A stretch of 64,000 nt of DNA from Polyangium spumosum. GTDB lineage: Bacteria; Myxococcota_A; Polyangia; Polyangiales; Polyangiaceae. This document shows, piece after piece, positions 38,585-48,016 of this stretch (position 1 is its first letter; every line of letters begins with the position of its first letter). The translations under genes were made by a program, and so were the position numbers. Below the pieces are notes generated by a model that worked only from the letters and a program-made list of their open reading frames with translations, did no database searches and was not told the DNA's origin. The stretch covers positions 930,001 to 994,000 of the forward strand of contig NZ_WJIE01000002.1 of the NCBI RefSeq assembly GCF_009649845.1. Direction: 5' to 3'.

Positions 38585-39871
38585 ATGGACCGAAGAGATT
38601 TCCTCAAGATCACCTCCGCGGCAGGGCTCGGCATTGCCGCCAGCAGCATCCCGTTCTCGAACGACGCCGAGGCCGCGGCGTACGAGGGCAAGTTCTACAT
38701 CCTGATCCACGCCGGCGGCGGCTGGGACGTCACGAGCTTCTGCGATCCCAAGGGATCGAAGGGCGAGAGTGATCCCGATCCGATGAACAACTACCTCGCG
38801 ACGGACATCGGGACGGCCGTCGGCAGCACGAGCAAGCTGCCGATGCAGTACGCCCCCGATCCGAACGGCGCGAACAAGGCGTTCTTCGACAAGTACGTGA
38901 ACGACCTCATGGTGCTGAACGCCGTCGACACGTCGACGAACAGCCACGACGTCGGCACGCGCGTGACCTGGGCGGGCACGCTGGCCGAGAACAAGGCCTC
39001 GTTCGGCGCGCTCGTCGCGGCGGCGTCCGGCGGAGCGCTGCCGATGGCGTACATCTCGTACGGCGGCTACGACACGACGGCGGGCACGGTGGCGGTCACG
39101 CGCGTGGGCAACGTCGATGCGATCCGTCGCATCGCCTTCCCGAACGTGATCGACCCGGGCAACCAGAACCAGGCCGGCTACTTCACGGACGAGACCGCGG
39201 CGCGCCTCGCCGAGACGCGCACGGCGCGCCACATGGCGTACGCCGAGAAGCAGAACCTGCCGCGCATCCAGCAGTCGATGGGCATGTTGTTCACGGCGCG
39301 CTCGGGGCAAAACGAGCTCAAGAAGCTGACGGAGTTCCTTCCCGCGCAGCTCGAGCAAGGCAACCTGCGGCGCCAGGCGCAGATCGCCCTCGCGGCGTAC
39401 CGCGCGGGCATCTGCGTCAGCGCGAACCTCGGCATCGGCGGGTTCGACACGCACGGCAACAACGACCAGCAGCAGTTCAACCAGCTCGCCCAGCTCTGGG
39501 ACGGCATCGACTACCTCGTCACCGAGGCGAAGGCGACGGGCGTCTGGGAGAAGATGGTGATCGTCGTCGGGTCCGACTTCGGCCGCACGCCGGGGTACAA
39601 CTCCGGTAACGGCAAGGACCACTGGTCGATCACGAGCATGCTGCTGATGGGCGCGGGCATCCCGGGCAACACGGTCATCGGCAAGACGACCGAGCGTCAC
39701 AACCCGATGAACCTCGACCCGAAGACGCTCGAGCCTGTCGAGGGCGGCGGCGTCCGCCTGAAGCCCGGCCACGTGCACCGCGCGCTCCGCAGGCTCGCGG
39801 GGATCGATCAGAACGAGATCGCGGCGCGCTTCCCGATCAAGGAGAAGGAAGAGCTGCCGCTGTTCGGCTGA
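38585..39871 (+). CDS. DUF1501 family protein, Tat-exported
   Basis: A 428-aa protein. N-terminus MDRRDFLKITSAAGLGIAAS is a twin-arginine signal. The body is an alkaline-phosphatase/sulfatase-like fold of DUF1501: ILIHAGGGWDVTSFCDPKG, GIGGFDTHGNNDQQQ and VVGSDFGRTPGYNSGNGKDHW near residue 335 hold conserved Asp/His/Asn positions that could bind a metal. It is co-transcribed with the preceding cytochrome-like gene. A hydrolase activity is possible but unproven. Confidence 0.85.
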   Translation: MDRRDFLKITSAAGLGIAASSIPFSNDAEAAAYEGKFYILIHAGGGWDVTSFCDPKGSKGESDPDPMNNYLATDIGTAVGSTSKLPMQYAPDPNGANKAFFDKYVNDLMVLNAVDTSTNSHDVGTRVTWAGTLAENKASFGALVAAASGGALPMAYISYGGYDTTAGTVAVTRVGNVDAIRRIAFPNVIDPGNQNQAGYFTDETAARLAETRTARHMAYAEKQNLPRIQQSMGMLFTARSGQNELKKLTEFLPAQLEQGNLRRQAQIALAAYRAGICVSANLGIGGFDTHGNNDQQQFNQLAQLWDGIDYLVTEAKATGVWEKMVIVVGSDFGRTPGYNSGNGKDHWSITSMLLMGAGIPGNTVIGKTTERHNPMNLDPKTLEPVEGGGVRLKPGHVHRALRRLAGIDQNEIAARFPIKEKEELPLFG

Positions 39872-39902
39872 TCGAGAGAGCGATCCGTCGCTCGAAATGA
39901 AA

Positions 39903-39931
39903 AGGCCCCCTCGGTTCGTCCGAGGGGGCCT
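39903..39931. terminator. Bidirectional rho-independent terminator
   Basis: aggccccctcgg (39903-39914) pairs perfectly with ccgagggggcct (39920-39931) around a 5-base ttcgt loop. It is followed by cttcgtttt on the plus strand and preceded by a run of A (T on the minus strand). It serves the convergent DUF1501 and S37 peptidase genes. Confidence 0.88.
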
Positions 39932-39962
39932 CTTCGTTTTGTCGTTGGTCGATCGGTCGCTC

Positions 39963-41351
39963 TCAGGGGAGGTCGATACCGAGCTTCTCCTCGATGAACG
40001 CGGAGAGCGCGGCCTGATCGGGCTCCGCGAGCGACGAGAACGTCGCGAGGTGGTTCCCGTTCGTGACGTCGAAGCGGAGGTTGCCGCTGCCTGCCGCCGG
40101 GGTGATGGCGCCGGCCGACCACGGGTCCTGGTCGGAGTAGACGAAGGCGACGCCGTCCCCGAGGCGGGCGAACTCTGCGAGCGCGTTGTTCTCCTCGGTG
40201 TCGAACATCGGCGGCGTCACGCCCTCGGGCACGAGGCCGCGCTCCATGTCGACGAGGCCTTCGGGCAGGAGGCCCTCCGCGACGAGCTCGGCGCGCGGCA
40301 GGGCGGGCCAGCCGCCGCTCTGCTGCACCTCGTAGAAGTAGGCGCCGAAGAACGTGAGGTACCCGTCGGACATCGGGTAGGTGCCGAAGATGCTGGTGAC
40401 GTCGAAGAACGCCGTCGTCAGCTCCTCGGCCGTCGCCATCGCGGGATCGGGCAGACCCGTGCAATCGTCGGGCGTGCCGAAGTATTGCCAGAACAGCCAC
40501 GGGTAGGAGAGCGCGGCGGCCTCGAAGGCGCGCGCGGGCTCGACGCGGGTGAAGGTGTCCTCGAGCTCGTCGGCGGCCATCGCCTGCACCGCGGGCTCGA
40601 CGGCCGTGCGTTGCGGCCCGAGCACGGCGCGCTGGATGGCCTCGAGGCGGTCCTGGCAGGTGGCGTCGACGGTGTCGAAGAACGCGAGGAAACGCGTGTC
40701 CTCGGCCGTCATGAAGGGGGAGCCGAAGGCGACGGCGGCGTCGACGTCGTCGGGGTAATGGCGGCGGAAGCTCACCATGTCGACGCCGCCGTTGGAGAAG
40801 CCCGAGCCGATCCACGCGCTCTTGTACAGCTCGCGCAGGCGCACCACGACGTCGTGGGCGTCGTCGGCGACCTGCTTGCGCGTGAAGAGGGAGAAGTCGT
40901 CGCCGTTGCCGTTGTGGAAGCGCTTGTCGAGGACGAGCTGATTTCCCGCGAGGAGCGTCGTCAGCTCGTCCTGATCGAACCCGAGATAATTGCTGTATCC
41001 CGTGGAGATCAGGTTCATCGGCCGGTCGAAGCCGCGGTGGATGAGCGTGAGGTATTGCTCGTGGGTGCCCGCGCTCGGGTCCTGGTGGTCGTTCTGCTGC
41101 AGGAGCGTGAGGTCGTAGAGCTCGGCGCCGTCGTCGCTCTTGCCGGCGGGTTTGACGAGGAAGCCGGCCGCCTCGAGCGCGGCGGTGACGCTGATGCAAG
41201 GAGGCGCGTTTGCCGCGTCGCCGGAGCAGACGCCGCAGTTGGCCTTGTCGGCGCCTTCGCCGTTACAATCCGGCTCGGGCTCGGTCGAGCCGCAGCCGGT
41301 GGTGAGGGGGAGGAGAAGAAGCAGGGGGAGAAGCCGTACAAGCAATTTCAT
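39963..41351 (-). CDS. Secreted S37-type peptidase (tripeptidyl aminopeptidase-like)
   Basis: A 462-aa lipoprotein (lipobox LTTGC near residue 20). After a Cys-containing linker, the alpha/beta-hydrolase-like body matches streptomycete PS-10/S37 peptidases: STGYSNYLGFDQDELTTLL, the nucleophile elbow GSGFSNGGVD (Ser near 188), RRHYPDDVDAAVAFGSPF, and FGTYPMSDGY. A C-terminal DPWSAGAITPAAGSGN probably includes the catalytic Asp region and NGNHLAT the His. It likely releases tripeptides from secreted substrates. Confidence 0.82.
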   Translation of the reverse strand: MKLLVRLLPLLLLLPLTTGCGSTEPEPDCNGEGADKANCGVCSGDAANAPPCISVTAALEAAGFLVKPAGKSDDGAELYDLTLLQQNDHQDPSAGTHEQYLTLIHRGFDRPMNLISTGYSNYLGFDQDELTTLLAGNQLVLDKRFHNGNGDDFSLFTRKQVADDAHDVVVRLRELYKSAWIGSGFSNGGVDMVSFRRHYPDDVDAAVAFGSPFMTAEDTRFLAFFDTVDATCQDRLEAIQRAVLGPQRTAVEPAVQAMAADELEDTFTRVEPARAFEAAALSYPWLFWQYFGTPDDCTGLPDPAMATAEELTTAFFDVTSIFGTYPMSDGYLTFFGAYFYEVQQSGGWPALPRAELVAEGLLPEGLVDMERGLVPEGVTPPMFDTEENNALAEFARLGDGVAFVYSDQDPWSAGAITPAAGSGNLRFDVTNGNHLATFSSLAEPDQAALSAFIEEKLGIDLP

Positions 41352-41480
41352 GTGGATGTGCCCTTCGGTGGGGATCCGTGAAGGGCGCACACCGTACCAG
41401 GCCCCGATCATACGCGAGCCGCGTTTCCGCCAATCGGATTTGCAAATCTGCGAATGGACACGGACGCGGCCGGACCGGGC

Positions 41481-42890
41481 TCACGACGCCCGCTCCCCCG
41501 GACGCGGATCGGCGCGGACATCTCCTGCACGAGCGGCCGGGAACCGCGCCACGAACCGGCTCCCTGCCATTCGTGTGGCGTCGAAGACGACATCGCCGCC
41601 GTGTGCGCGCGCAATCTGACGTGCGATCGGGAGGCCCAATCCGGCGCCCGGCATGTCATCGGCCCGCTCGCGCACGCCCCGATAAAAAGGCTCGAACACG
41701 CGCTCGCGCTCCGCCTCCGGGATCCCCGGCCCCTCGTCGCTCACCGCGGCCTCGATCACGTCGCCGCGTCGCTCGACGACGACCTCCACGCGGCCCCCTC
41801 TGGGCGAATGTCGCACCGCATTCTCGACGAGGTTCCGTACGAGCCGCTCCAGATTGCGGGGATGCCCGAGGACGTACGCAGTCTTCCCGCCGATCTCGAT
41901 GCGTGTATCGCGCTCGCGTGCCTCCCACGCGACCGCCTCGGCAGCGGCTCGCGCCCGTTCGAGGACGTCGACCGGCTCCGAGGGCTCGCCCACGTCCGCG
42001 CCGAGGCGCGCGAGGGCCAGGAGGTCCTCGGTCATGAGCTTGATCCGGCGCGCGGCCTCCAGCGCCTCCTCGATCGCCTGCCGGTAGGCATCCGCCTCGC
42101 GCGGCTTGCGCAGGGCGTGCGAGAGCTCGCCGTAGAGCGTCGTCAGCGGCGAGCGCATCTCGTGGGCCGCCTGCGCGATGAAGCGCTGCTGCGAGGCGAC
42201 GAGCACGTCGAGGCGCTCGATCATCTCGTTGATGTCCTTGCCGAGCTGCGCGATCTCCGCGTCGCCCGTGGGCGTCGCGACGCGCGCGGACAGATCCCCG
42301 GCGGCCACGCGCCGCGCGACGAGCGTGATCGCCTCGTGCTCGCGCGTCAGTCGACGGACGATCCACGTCGCCAGGAGCACGGACCACCCCACGGCGACAA
42401 AAAACACCGTGAGCATCGCGCGCGCGAGGAACGACGCGTCCCCATCCAGATCGGTGCGTGGCGCCGCGAGCAGCAGGCGCGCGCCCGCGTGGGCCGGGAT
42501 GGGCACGAGCACGCCGCGCAGGTGCTCGCCGCGGAACCACAGGTCGAAGCACTCGGTCGAGCCGGGTCCGAGCGTCTCGATCGGCGGAGGCGTGCCCTGG
42601 AACGTCGGCGTCGCGGCGAGCACGCCGCCGTCCGCGCCGAAGATCGCGCCGTACTTCGTCAGGGGTCCGACGTCGTTCGCCGCGGGCCCGGGGCGGTCGC
42701 TGATGGCGAGCTCGTCGCCGCCGAGCGCCGAGGCCTCACGCGCCTCCTCTGCGGCTTCCGCGCGTAACGCTTCGTCGAGCTGGCGCTCTTGCGACACGTT
42801 GACGGCGATGGAGATCGACATGAGCGCGCCGCCGAGCGTCGCCACCGTCATCACCGAGACGGCCCCGACGAAGCGCCTCCGGAAGCTCAT
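41481..42890 (-). CDS. Sensor histidine kinase (HAMP type)
   Basis: A 469-aa membrane kinase. Helix near 8-30, extracytoplasmic sensor about 31-160, second helix about 163-186, HAMP linker about 187-240, DHp helix with AAHEMRSPLTTLYGEL (phospho-His near 250) and a C-terminal ATPase domain with NLVENAVRHSPR (N box), DEGPGIPEAERERVFEPFY (G1/F) and GAGLGLPIAR (G2). It overlaps the response regulator gene by four bases (ATGA 42887-42890), so the pair is co-translated. It faces a tripartite RND pump across a 167-base gap and probably controls it. Confidence 0.93.
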   Translation of the reverse strand: MSFRRRFVGAVSVMTVATLGGALMSISIAVNVSQERQLDEALRAEAAEEAREASALGGDELAISDRPGPAANDVGPLTKYGAIFGADGGVLAATPTFQGTPPPIETLGPGSTECFDLWFRGEHLRGVLVPIPAHAGARLLLAAPRTDLDGDASFLARAMLTVFFVAVGWSVLLATWIVRRLTREHEAITLVARRVAAGDLSARVATPTGDAEIAQLGKDINEMIERLDVLVASQQRFIAQAAHEMRSPLTTLYGELSHALRKPREADAYRQAIEEALEAARRIKLMTEDLLALARLGADVGEPSEPVDVLERARAAAEAVAWEARERDTRIEIGGKTAYVLGHPRNLERLVRNLVENAVRHSPRGGRVEVVVERRGDVIEAAVSDEGPGIPEAERERVFEPFYRGVRERADDMPGAGLGLPIARQIARAHGGDVVFDATRMAGSRFVARFPAARAGDVRADPRPGERAS

Positions 42891-43555
42891 GTCGCCCGCT
42901 CCACGCGCAGCCGGTAACCGACGCCGCGCACCGTCTCGATCATCCAGGCGTGATCACCGAGCTTGTCGCGCAGGCGGCTCACGTGGACCTCGACGAGGTT
43001 CGTCCCGGGGTCGAACTTGATCTCCCAGACGTGCGCGAGCAGCTCCGACTTCGGCACCACGCGCTCGACCCGGTGCGCGAGGTGCAGGAGGAGCGTGTAC
43101 TCGCGGCCCGTGAGGTCCAGCGCGGCGCCGCGGAGCAGCACGCGGCGGTTCATCCGGTCGATCTCCAGATCCCCGCAGAGGAGCCGCGAGAACGCCGACG
43201 AGCGGCGCAGGAGCGCCCGGATGCGCGCGAGCAGCTCCTCGACCTCGAACGGCTTCACGACGTAGTCGTCCGCGCCCGTCTCGAGCCCGAGCACGCGCTC
43301 GCGCAGCTCGCCGCGGGCGGTGAGCATCAGGATCGGCGTGACGAGGCCGGCGCGGCGGAGCGTCCGGCAGACGGAGAGGCCGTCGACGTCCGGCAGCATC
43401 CAGTCGAGGACGATGAGGTCGTACATCCCCGTCTGGGCCTGCGACGTGGCGTCGGCGCCGTTCGCGCAGATGTCGGCGACGTAGCCCTCCTCGGTGAGGA
43501 CCCGGGCGACGAACTTCGCGACCCGCGCGTCGTCCTCGACGATCAGCACCTTCAT
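42887..43555 (-). CDS. OmpR-family response regulator
   Basis: A 222-aa DNA-binding regulator. The receiver starts MKVLIVEDDARVAKFVARVL; phospho-acceptor Asp in LIVLDWMLPDVDG (near residue 51); conserved Lys in VVKPFEVEELLAR. The winged-helix effector domain occupies about 130-220 (LTGREYTLLLHLAHR, NLVEVHVSRLRDKLG). Divergent from the RND adaptor gene, with its own promoter in the 43556-43722 gap. Confidence 0.93.
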   Translation of the reverse strand: MKVLIVEDDARVAKFVARVLTEEGYVADICANGADATSQAQTGMYDLIVLDWMLPDVDGLSVCRTLRRAGLVTPILMLTARGELRERVLGLETGADDYVVKPFEVEELLARIRALLRRSSAFSRLLCGDLEIDRMNRRVLLRGAALDLTGREYTLLLHLAHRVERVVPKSELLAHVWEIKFDPGTNLVEVHVSRLRDKLGDHAWMIETVRGVGYRLRVERAT

Positions 43556-43589
43556 CCCGCCCGAAGGACTAGCAGAACGTGCCGAGCGG

Positions 43590-43622
43590 GAAACATTACG
43601 AGATTTTAATCTGGCTTGTAAC
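43590..43622. promoter_or_regulatory. AT-rich regulatory region between two-component genes and RND operon
   Basis: A GC-poor island reading aaacattacgagattttaat then ctggcttgta in an otherwise GC-rich sequence. It is the only such stretch in the 167-base divergent gap and is a likely promoter and OmpR-type binding site, but no specific box can be assigned. Confidence 0.45.
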
Positions 43623-43722
43623 GACCCGCCGGCCCCCGGTGGCTACGGTCGGGCCCGTGCCGACCGATCTCCCCCGCCGCGCAGCGCCGCCCTTCGCAGG
43701 GTTGTCCTCACATGCCTACCGG

Positions 43723-44850
43723 GTGTCCCCGCGCGTCCGGGTATTGCGCACCCTGTCGATATTCGTCGCCTTGCTCCTTCACATCCTGGCCTGCAAGCCG
43801 GGCGTGAAGCCGGAGCCGAGCGCGACGGCGGAGCCCGGGCTGGCTTTGCCCGTCGCTTCACCCGTCGTCGCCGATCGATCCATCGAGCGCGAGTACGTCG
43901 CCGAGATCCGGGCGGCTCGTCATGCGGAGATTCGATCACGCATCAAGGGCGTCATCGAAGCCGTCGCCGTCGACGAGGGCCAGGCGGTGAAGGCGGGCGA
44001 CACGCTCTTCTCGATCGACGCGCGCGCGTTGAAGAAAGAGGTCCTCGCGGCGAGGGCGGCCGCCGCGACCGCGGAGGCCGAGCTCCGGAGCGGCCAGCTC
44101 GAGCGGGAGAACATGCAGCTCCTGATCGACAAGGACGTCGTCTCGAAGGCCGAGATCACGCTCGTCGACGCGAAGATCCAGACGCTCAAGGCGAAGGTCG
44201 AGGAGGCGCGGGCGGGCGCCGGGCGGGCCGCGGTCGAGCTCGGCTACGCGACGGTCAAGGCGCCCTTCGACGGCTTCGTGAACCGCATCCCGCGCAAGGT
44301 CGGCAGCGCCGTCGCCGAGGACGAGCTGCTCACGACGATCACCGACACGAGCGACGTGTACGCCTACTTCCGCGTCTCGGAGCGGGAGTACCTCGAATAT
44401 TCGGCCGCGTCGGCCGAGCGCCCGAAGGAGGTCACGCTGAAGCTCGCCGACGGCAGCACGTTCCCGGTCAAGGGCGTCATCGACACCATCGAGAGCGAGT
44501 TCGACAGGGAGACGGGGACCATCGCGTTCCGCGCGAAATTCTCGAATGCGGCCGGCACGCTCAAGCACGGCAGCAGCGGCAAGGTCGTCCTCGCGACGGA
44601 CCTGCGCGGCGCCCTCCTCGTGCCACAAAAGTCGACCTTCGAAATGCAAGGGGAGGTCTTCGTGTACGCGCTCGACGCGGACAACACGGCGAGGGCCCGG
44701 AGGCTCGTCCCCGGGGCGCGGCTCTCCGACACGTTCGTCGTCGAATCCGGCCTCCAGAAGGACGACCGGTTCGTCCTCGAAGGGGTCCAGAAGGTCAAGG
44801 ACGGGGCCCGCATCCACGTGCGCCCCGCCGACGCCTCGGCCGCACGGTGA
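43723..44850 (+). CDS. RND efflux periplasmic adaptor (membrane fusion protein), lipoprotein
   Basis: A 375-aa lipoprotein adaptor (lipobox HILAC near residue 24). HlyD/AcrA layout: beta-barrel/lipoyl start (YVAEIRAARHAEIRSRIKG, VDEGQAVKAGDTLFSID), a helical hairpin about 90-160 (AEAELRSGQLERENMQLL), then LGYATVKAPFDGFVNRI and a C-terminal beta domain. I start it at GTG 43723 because the ATG at 43579 would put the lipobox at about residue 72; both are in frame. First gene of a three-gene pump operon; the next starts 7 bases downstream. Confidence 0.88.
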   Translation: MSPRVRVLRTLSIFVALLLHILACKPGVKPEPSATAEPGLALPVASPVVADRSIEREYVAEIRAARHAEIRSRIKGVIEAVAVDEGQAVKAGDTLFSIDARALKKEVLAARAAAATAEAELRSGQLERENMQLLIDKDVVSKAEITLVDAKIQTLKAKVEEARAGAGRAAVELGYATVKAPFDGFVNRIPRKVGSAVAEDELLTTITDTSDVYAYFRVSEREYLEYSAASAERPKEVTLKLADGSTFPVKGVIDTIESEFDRETGTIAFRAKFSNAAGTLKHGSSGKVVLATDLRGALLVPQKSTFEMQGEVFVYALDADNTARARRLVPGARLSDTFVVESGLQKDDRFVLEGVQKVKDGARIHVRPADASAAR

Positions 44851-44857
44851 TCCACAC

Positions 44858-47800
44858 ATGCTGACGACATTCGTCCGCCGCCCCGTCCTGTCGGCGGTCA
44901 TCTCGATCCTCCTCGTCCTCCTCGGGTTGCTCTCGCTCCGGCGTATGCCGATGGCGCTGTTCCCGAGCGTCGCGCCGCCGGAGGTCAACGTCACCGTCGA
45001 ATACACGGGCGCGAACGCCGAGACCGTCACGAAGGCCGCGATCGTCCCGCTCGAGCGCGCGATCAATGGCGTGCCCGGGATGAAGTACATGAGCAGCGAC
45101 GCCGGCAACGACGGCGTCGGCGTCGTGCAGATCCTCTTCGAGACGGGCACCGATCCGGACGTCGCGGCGATCAACGTGCAAAACCGCGTGAACGCCGTGA
45201 TGGGCGAGCTGCCCGCGGAGGTCATCCGCAACGGCGTGAAAATCGCCAAGGAAGAAAACGCGATGCTCATGTACCTGAGCATCCACAGCACGAACCCCGA
45301 CCACGACGAGAAATTCCTCTACAACTTCGCCGACATCAACGTCCTCGCAGAGCTCAAGCGCATCCATGGCGTCGGGTACGCCGACATCCTCGGCGCCAAG
45401 GAGTACGCGATGCGGGTATGGCTCAAGCCCGACAAGATGGCGACGTATGGCGTGTCGAGCGACGACGTGCTCGACGCCCTCGAGGAGAGCAACGTCGAGG
45501 CCGCGCCCGGCAAGATTGGCGAAAACAGCGACAAGGGGACGACGCCCCTCCAGTACACGCTCAGGTACACCGGCAAGTTCAACACGGTCGAGGCGTACGA
45601 GGCGATCCCCATCCGCGCGATGGCCGACGGTCGAATCCTCAAGATCAAGGACGTCGCCGACGTCGAGTTCGGGACGACCTATTTCGACGTCGAGGCGAAG
45701 TTCAACGGCAGGCCCGCCGCATCCATCCTGCTGAAGCAGCTCCCCGGCTCGAACGCGAGCGAGGTCATCGAGGCCGTCAAGCAGCGCCTCGCCGTGATCA
45801 AAAAAGAGACCTTCCTCCCCGGCATGGACTACGCGTTCAGCTTCGACGTGAGCCGCTTCCTCGACGCGTCGGTGCACGAGGTCCGGAAGACGCTCCTCGA
45901 GGCCTTCGTGCTCGTCGCGCTCGTGGTGTTCTTGTTCCTCCAGGACCTCCGCTCGACGCTCATCCCGGTCATCGCCGTGCCGGTCTCGCTCGTCGGCACC
46001 TTCGTCTTCATTCAGCTCCTCGGCTTCTCGCTGAACCTGATCACCCTGTTCGCCCTCGTGCTGGCGATTGGCATCGTCGTCGACGACGCGATCGTGGTCG
46101 TCGAGGCCGTCCACCACAAGATGACGCACAGCGGCCTCTCCGCTCGCGAGGCGACCGAACAGTCGCTCGGCGAGATTGGCCCGGCGATCCTCGCCATCAC
46201 GCTCGTCATGGGCTCCGTCTTCGTCCCGCTCGGGTTCATCGACGGGCCGGCCGGGATCTTTTATCGACAGTTCGCGCTGACGATGGCCATCGCCATCGCC
46301 CTCTCGGGTCTGATCGCGCTGACGCTGACGCCCGCCCTCTGCGCGTCGTTCCTCCGGCCGCACGAGGCGCGGCCGCGCTCGGCGCTCGCTCGGTTCTTCG
46401 GGTGGTTCAATGGGGGCTACACGAAGCTCGAGGGTGGGTATGCGGGGCTCGTGCGCCGCACGGCCGCGCGGCGCGCCGTCACCTTCGTGTTGCTCGGCGG
46501 CTTCGCAATGAGCACGGGGCTCGTCGCGAGGACGGTGCCGCGGGGGTTCATCCCCGAGGAAGACCAGGGCGTCTTTTACGTCAGCGTCACGTCGCCGCCG
46601 GGCGCCACGCTCGAGCAGACGAAGGAGGTCGTCAATGCCATCGCGACGGCGGCGCGTGACCTCGAAGGCGTGGAGAGTATCTCGACGCTGGCGGGGACGA
46701 ACGTGCTCTCCGACGGGACCGGGGCCGGTTATGGAACCTGCCTCGTGAACCTCGCGCCGTGGAAACAACGGACGCGATCGGTCCACGAGATCATCGCGGC
46801 CCTCGAGCAGCACGTCTCGCACATTCATGCCGCGGATCTCGAGTTCTTCCCGCCGCCGTCCGTCCCCGGTTATGGCAACGCGAGTGGCTTCGAGCTGCGC
46901 CTGCTCGACAAGACCGGGCGGGGCGACTTCCGCGAGATGCAAGGCGTGGTCGACCAGTTCATCGTCGACCTGAAGAGCCGGCCCGAGATCGCGAGCGCGT
47001 TCACGATCTTCAACGCGAACTACCCGCAATACACGCTCCACGTCGACATCGATCGCGCGGCGCAAAAGGGCGTCTCGATCGACGATGCGCTCGGCACGCT
47101 CCAGACCTTGCTCGGCAGCGAATACGCGACGAACTTCATCCGGTTCGGGCAGATGTACAAGGTCATGGTCCAGGCGCGGCCCGAGTACCGCGCGGCCCCC
47201 GAGCAACTGCTGCGGCTCCAGGTGCGGAGCGACCGCGGCGAGCTCGTCCCGCTCTCGGCGTTCATGACGATGGAGAAGTCGTACGGCGTCGACCAGACGA
47301 CGCGTTACAACATGTATCCCTCGGCCGAGCTCAATGGTGATGGCAAGCCCGGCGTGAGCAGCGGCGAGGTCATCAAGGCCATCCAGGAGACGGCGCGCGA
47401 CAAGCTGCCGCGCGGCTACGGCATCGACTGGGCGGGCATCTCGCGCGACGAGGTGAATGCGGGCAACCAGGGGCTCTGGGTTGGCCTCATCGCGCTCATC
47501 TTCGTGTACCTCGTCCTCGCGGCGCAATACGAGAGCTTCCTCCTGCCCGCGTCGGTCGTCCTGTCCTTGCCGCCGGGGGTCTTCGGGGCGTTCGCGCTCT
47601 TGAAGCTGACGGGCCTCGAAAACAACATCTACACGCACATCGCGCTCGTCGTGCTCATCGGCCTGCTCGGGAAAAACGCCATTCTGATCGTCGAGTTCGC
47701 CGAGCTCCGGTGTCGTGAGGGCCTCGCCCCGTTCGACGCGGTGGTCGACGCCGCGCGGCAGCGGCTCCGGCCCATTTTGATGACGTCGCTCGCGTTCATC

Positions 47801-48016
47801 GTCGGCCTCCTCCCGCTCGCCACGGCGACCGGCGCGGGCGCGATCGCGAACCGCACGATCGGCACCGCGACGGTCGGCGGCATGGTGATGGGCACATTAT
47901 GGGGCGTCGTGCTCGTGCCGGGGCTCTATTTGGTGTTCAAGGGGCTCGCCGCGAGGCTGTCGCGACCGGAGGCCCAAGGTGCCGAAGATGCCCAGGCGGC
48001 GGGGGTGGGGTCATGA
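44858..48016 (+). CDS. RND multidrug efflux transporter, inner-membrane pump (HAE1 family)
   Basis: A 1052-aa proton-driven pump with twelve predicted helices and two large periplasmic loops. Start MLTTFVRRPVLSAVISILL; PMALFPSVAPPEVNVTVEYTG; TM4 with GIVVDDAIVVVEAVHH holding the two aspartates of the proton relay; a conserved Lys/Arg-containing TM10 region near VVLIGLLGKNAILIVEFAE. Length and motifs match AcrB/MexB-type HAE1 pumps exporting hydrophobic drugs. Its stop overlaps the outer-membrane channel's ATG (ATGA at 48013). Confidence 0.95.
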   Translation: MLTTFVRRPVLSAVISILLVLLGLLSLRRMPMALFPSVAPPEVNVTVEYTGANAETVTKAAIVPLERAINGVPGMKYMSSDAGNDGVGVVQILFETGTDPDVAAINVQNRVNAVMGELPAEVIRNGVKIAKEENAMLMYLSIHSTNPDHDEKFLYNFADINVLAELKRIHGVGYADILGAKEYAMRVWLKPDKMATYGVSSDDVLDALEESNVEAAPGKIGENSDKGTTPLQYTLRYTGKFNTVEAYEAIPIRAMADGRILKIKDVADVEFGTTYFDVEAKFNGRPAASILLKQLPGSNASEVIEAVKQRLAVIKKETFLPGMDYAFSFDVSRFLDASVHEVRKTLLEAFVLVALVVFLFLQDLRSTLIPVIAVPVSLVGTFVFIQLLGFSLNLITLFALVLAIGIVVDDAIVVVEAVHHKMTHSGLSAREATEQSLGEIGPAILAITLVMGSVFVPLGFIDGPAGIFYRQFALTMAIAIALSGLIALTLTPALCASFLRPHEARPRSALARFFGWFNGGYTKLEGGYAGLVRRTAARRAVTFVLLGGFAMSTGLVARTVPRGFIPEEDQGVFYVSVTSPPGATLEQTKEVVNAIATAARDLEGVESISTLAGTNVLSDGTGAGYGTCLVNLAPWKQRTRSVHEIIAALEQHVSHIHAADLEFFPPPSVPGYGNASGFELRLLDKTGRGDFREMQGVVDQFIVDLKSRPEIASAFTIFNANYPQYTLHVDIDRAAQKGVSIDDALGTLQTLLGSEYATNFIRFGQMYKVMVQARPEYRAAPEQLLRLQVRSDRGELVPLSAFMTMEKSYGVDQTTRYNMYPSAELNGDGKPGVSSGEVIKAIQETARDKLPRGYGIDWAGISRDEVNAGNQGLWVGLIALIFVYLVLAAQYESFLLPASVVLSLPPGVFGAFALLKLTGLENNIYTHIALVVLIGLLGKNAILIVEFAELRCREGLAPFDAVVDAARQRLRPILMTSLAFIVGLLPLATATGAGAIANRTIGTATVGGMVMGTLWGVVLVPGLYLVFKGLAARLSRPEAQGAEDAQAAGVGS

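Noticed and set aside
44795..47638. An open frame of about 950 codons opposite the RND pump
   Set aside because: Composition is charged and repetitive (Asp/Glu/Arg/His) and the plus strand carries a clear pump; it is an antisense shadow.
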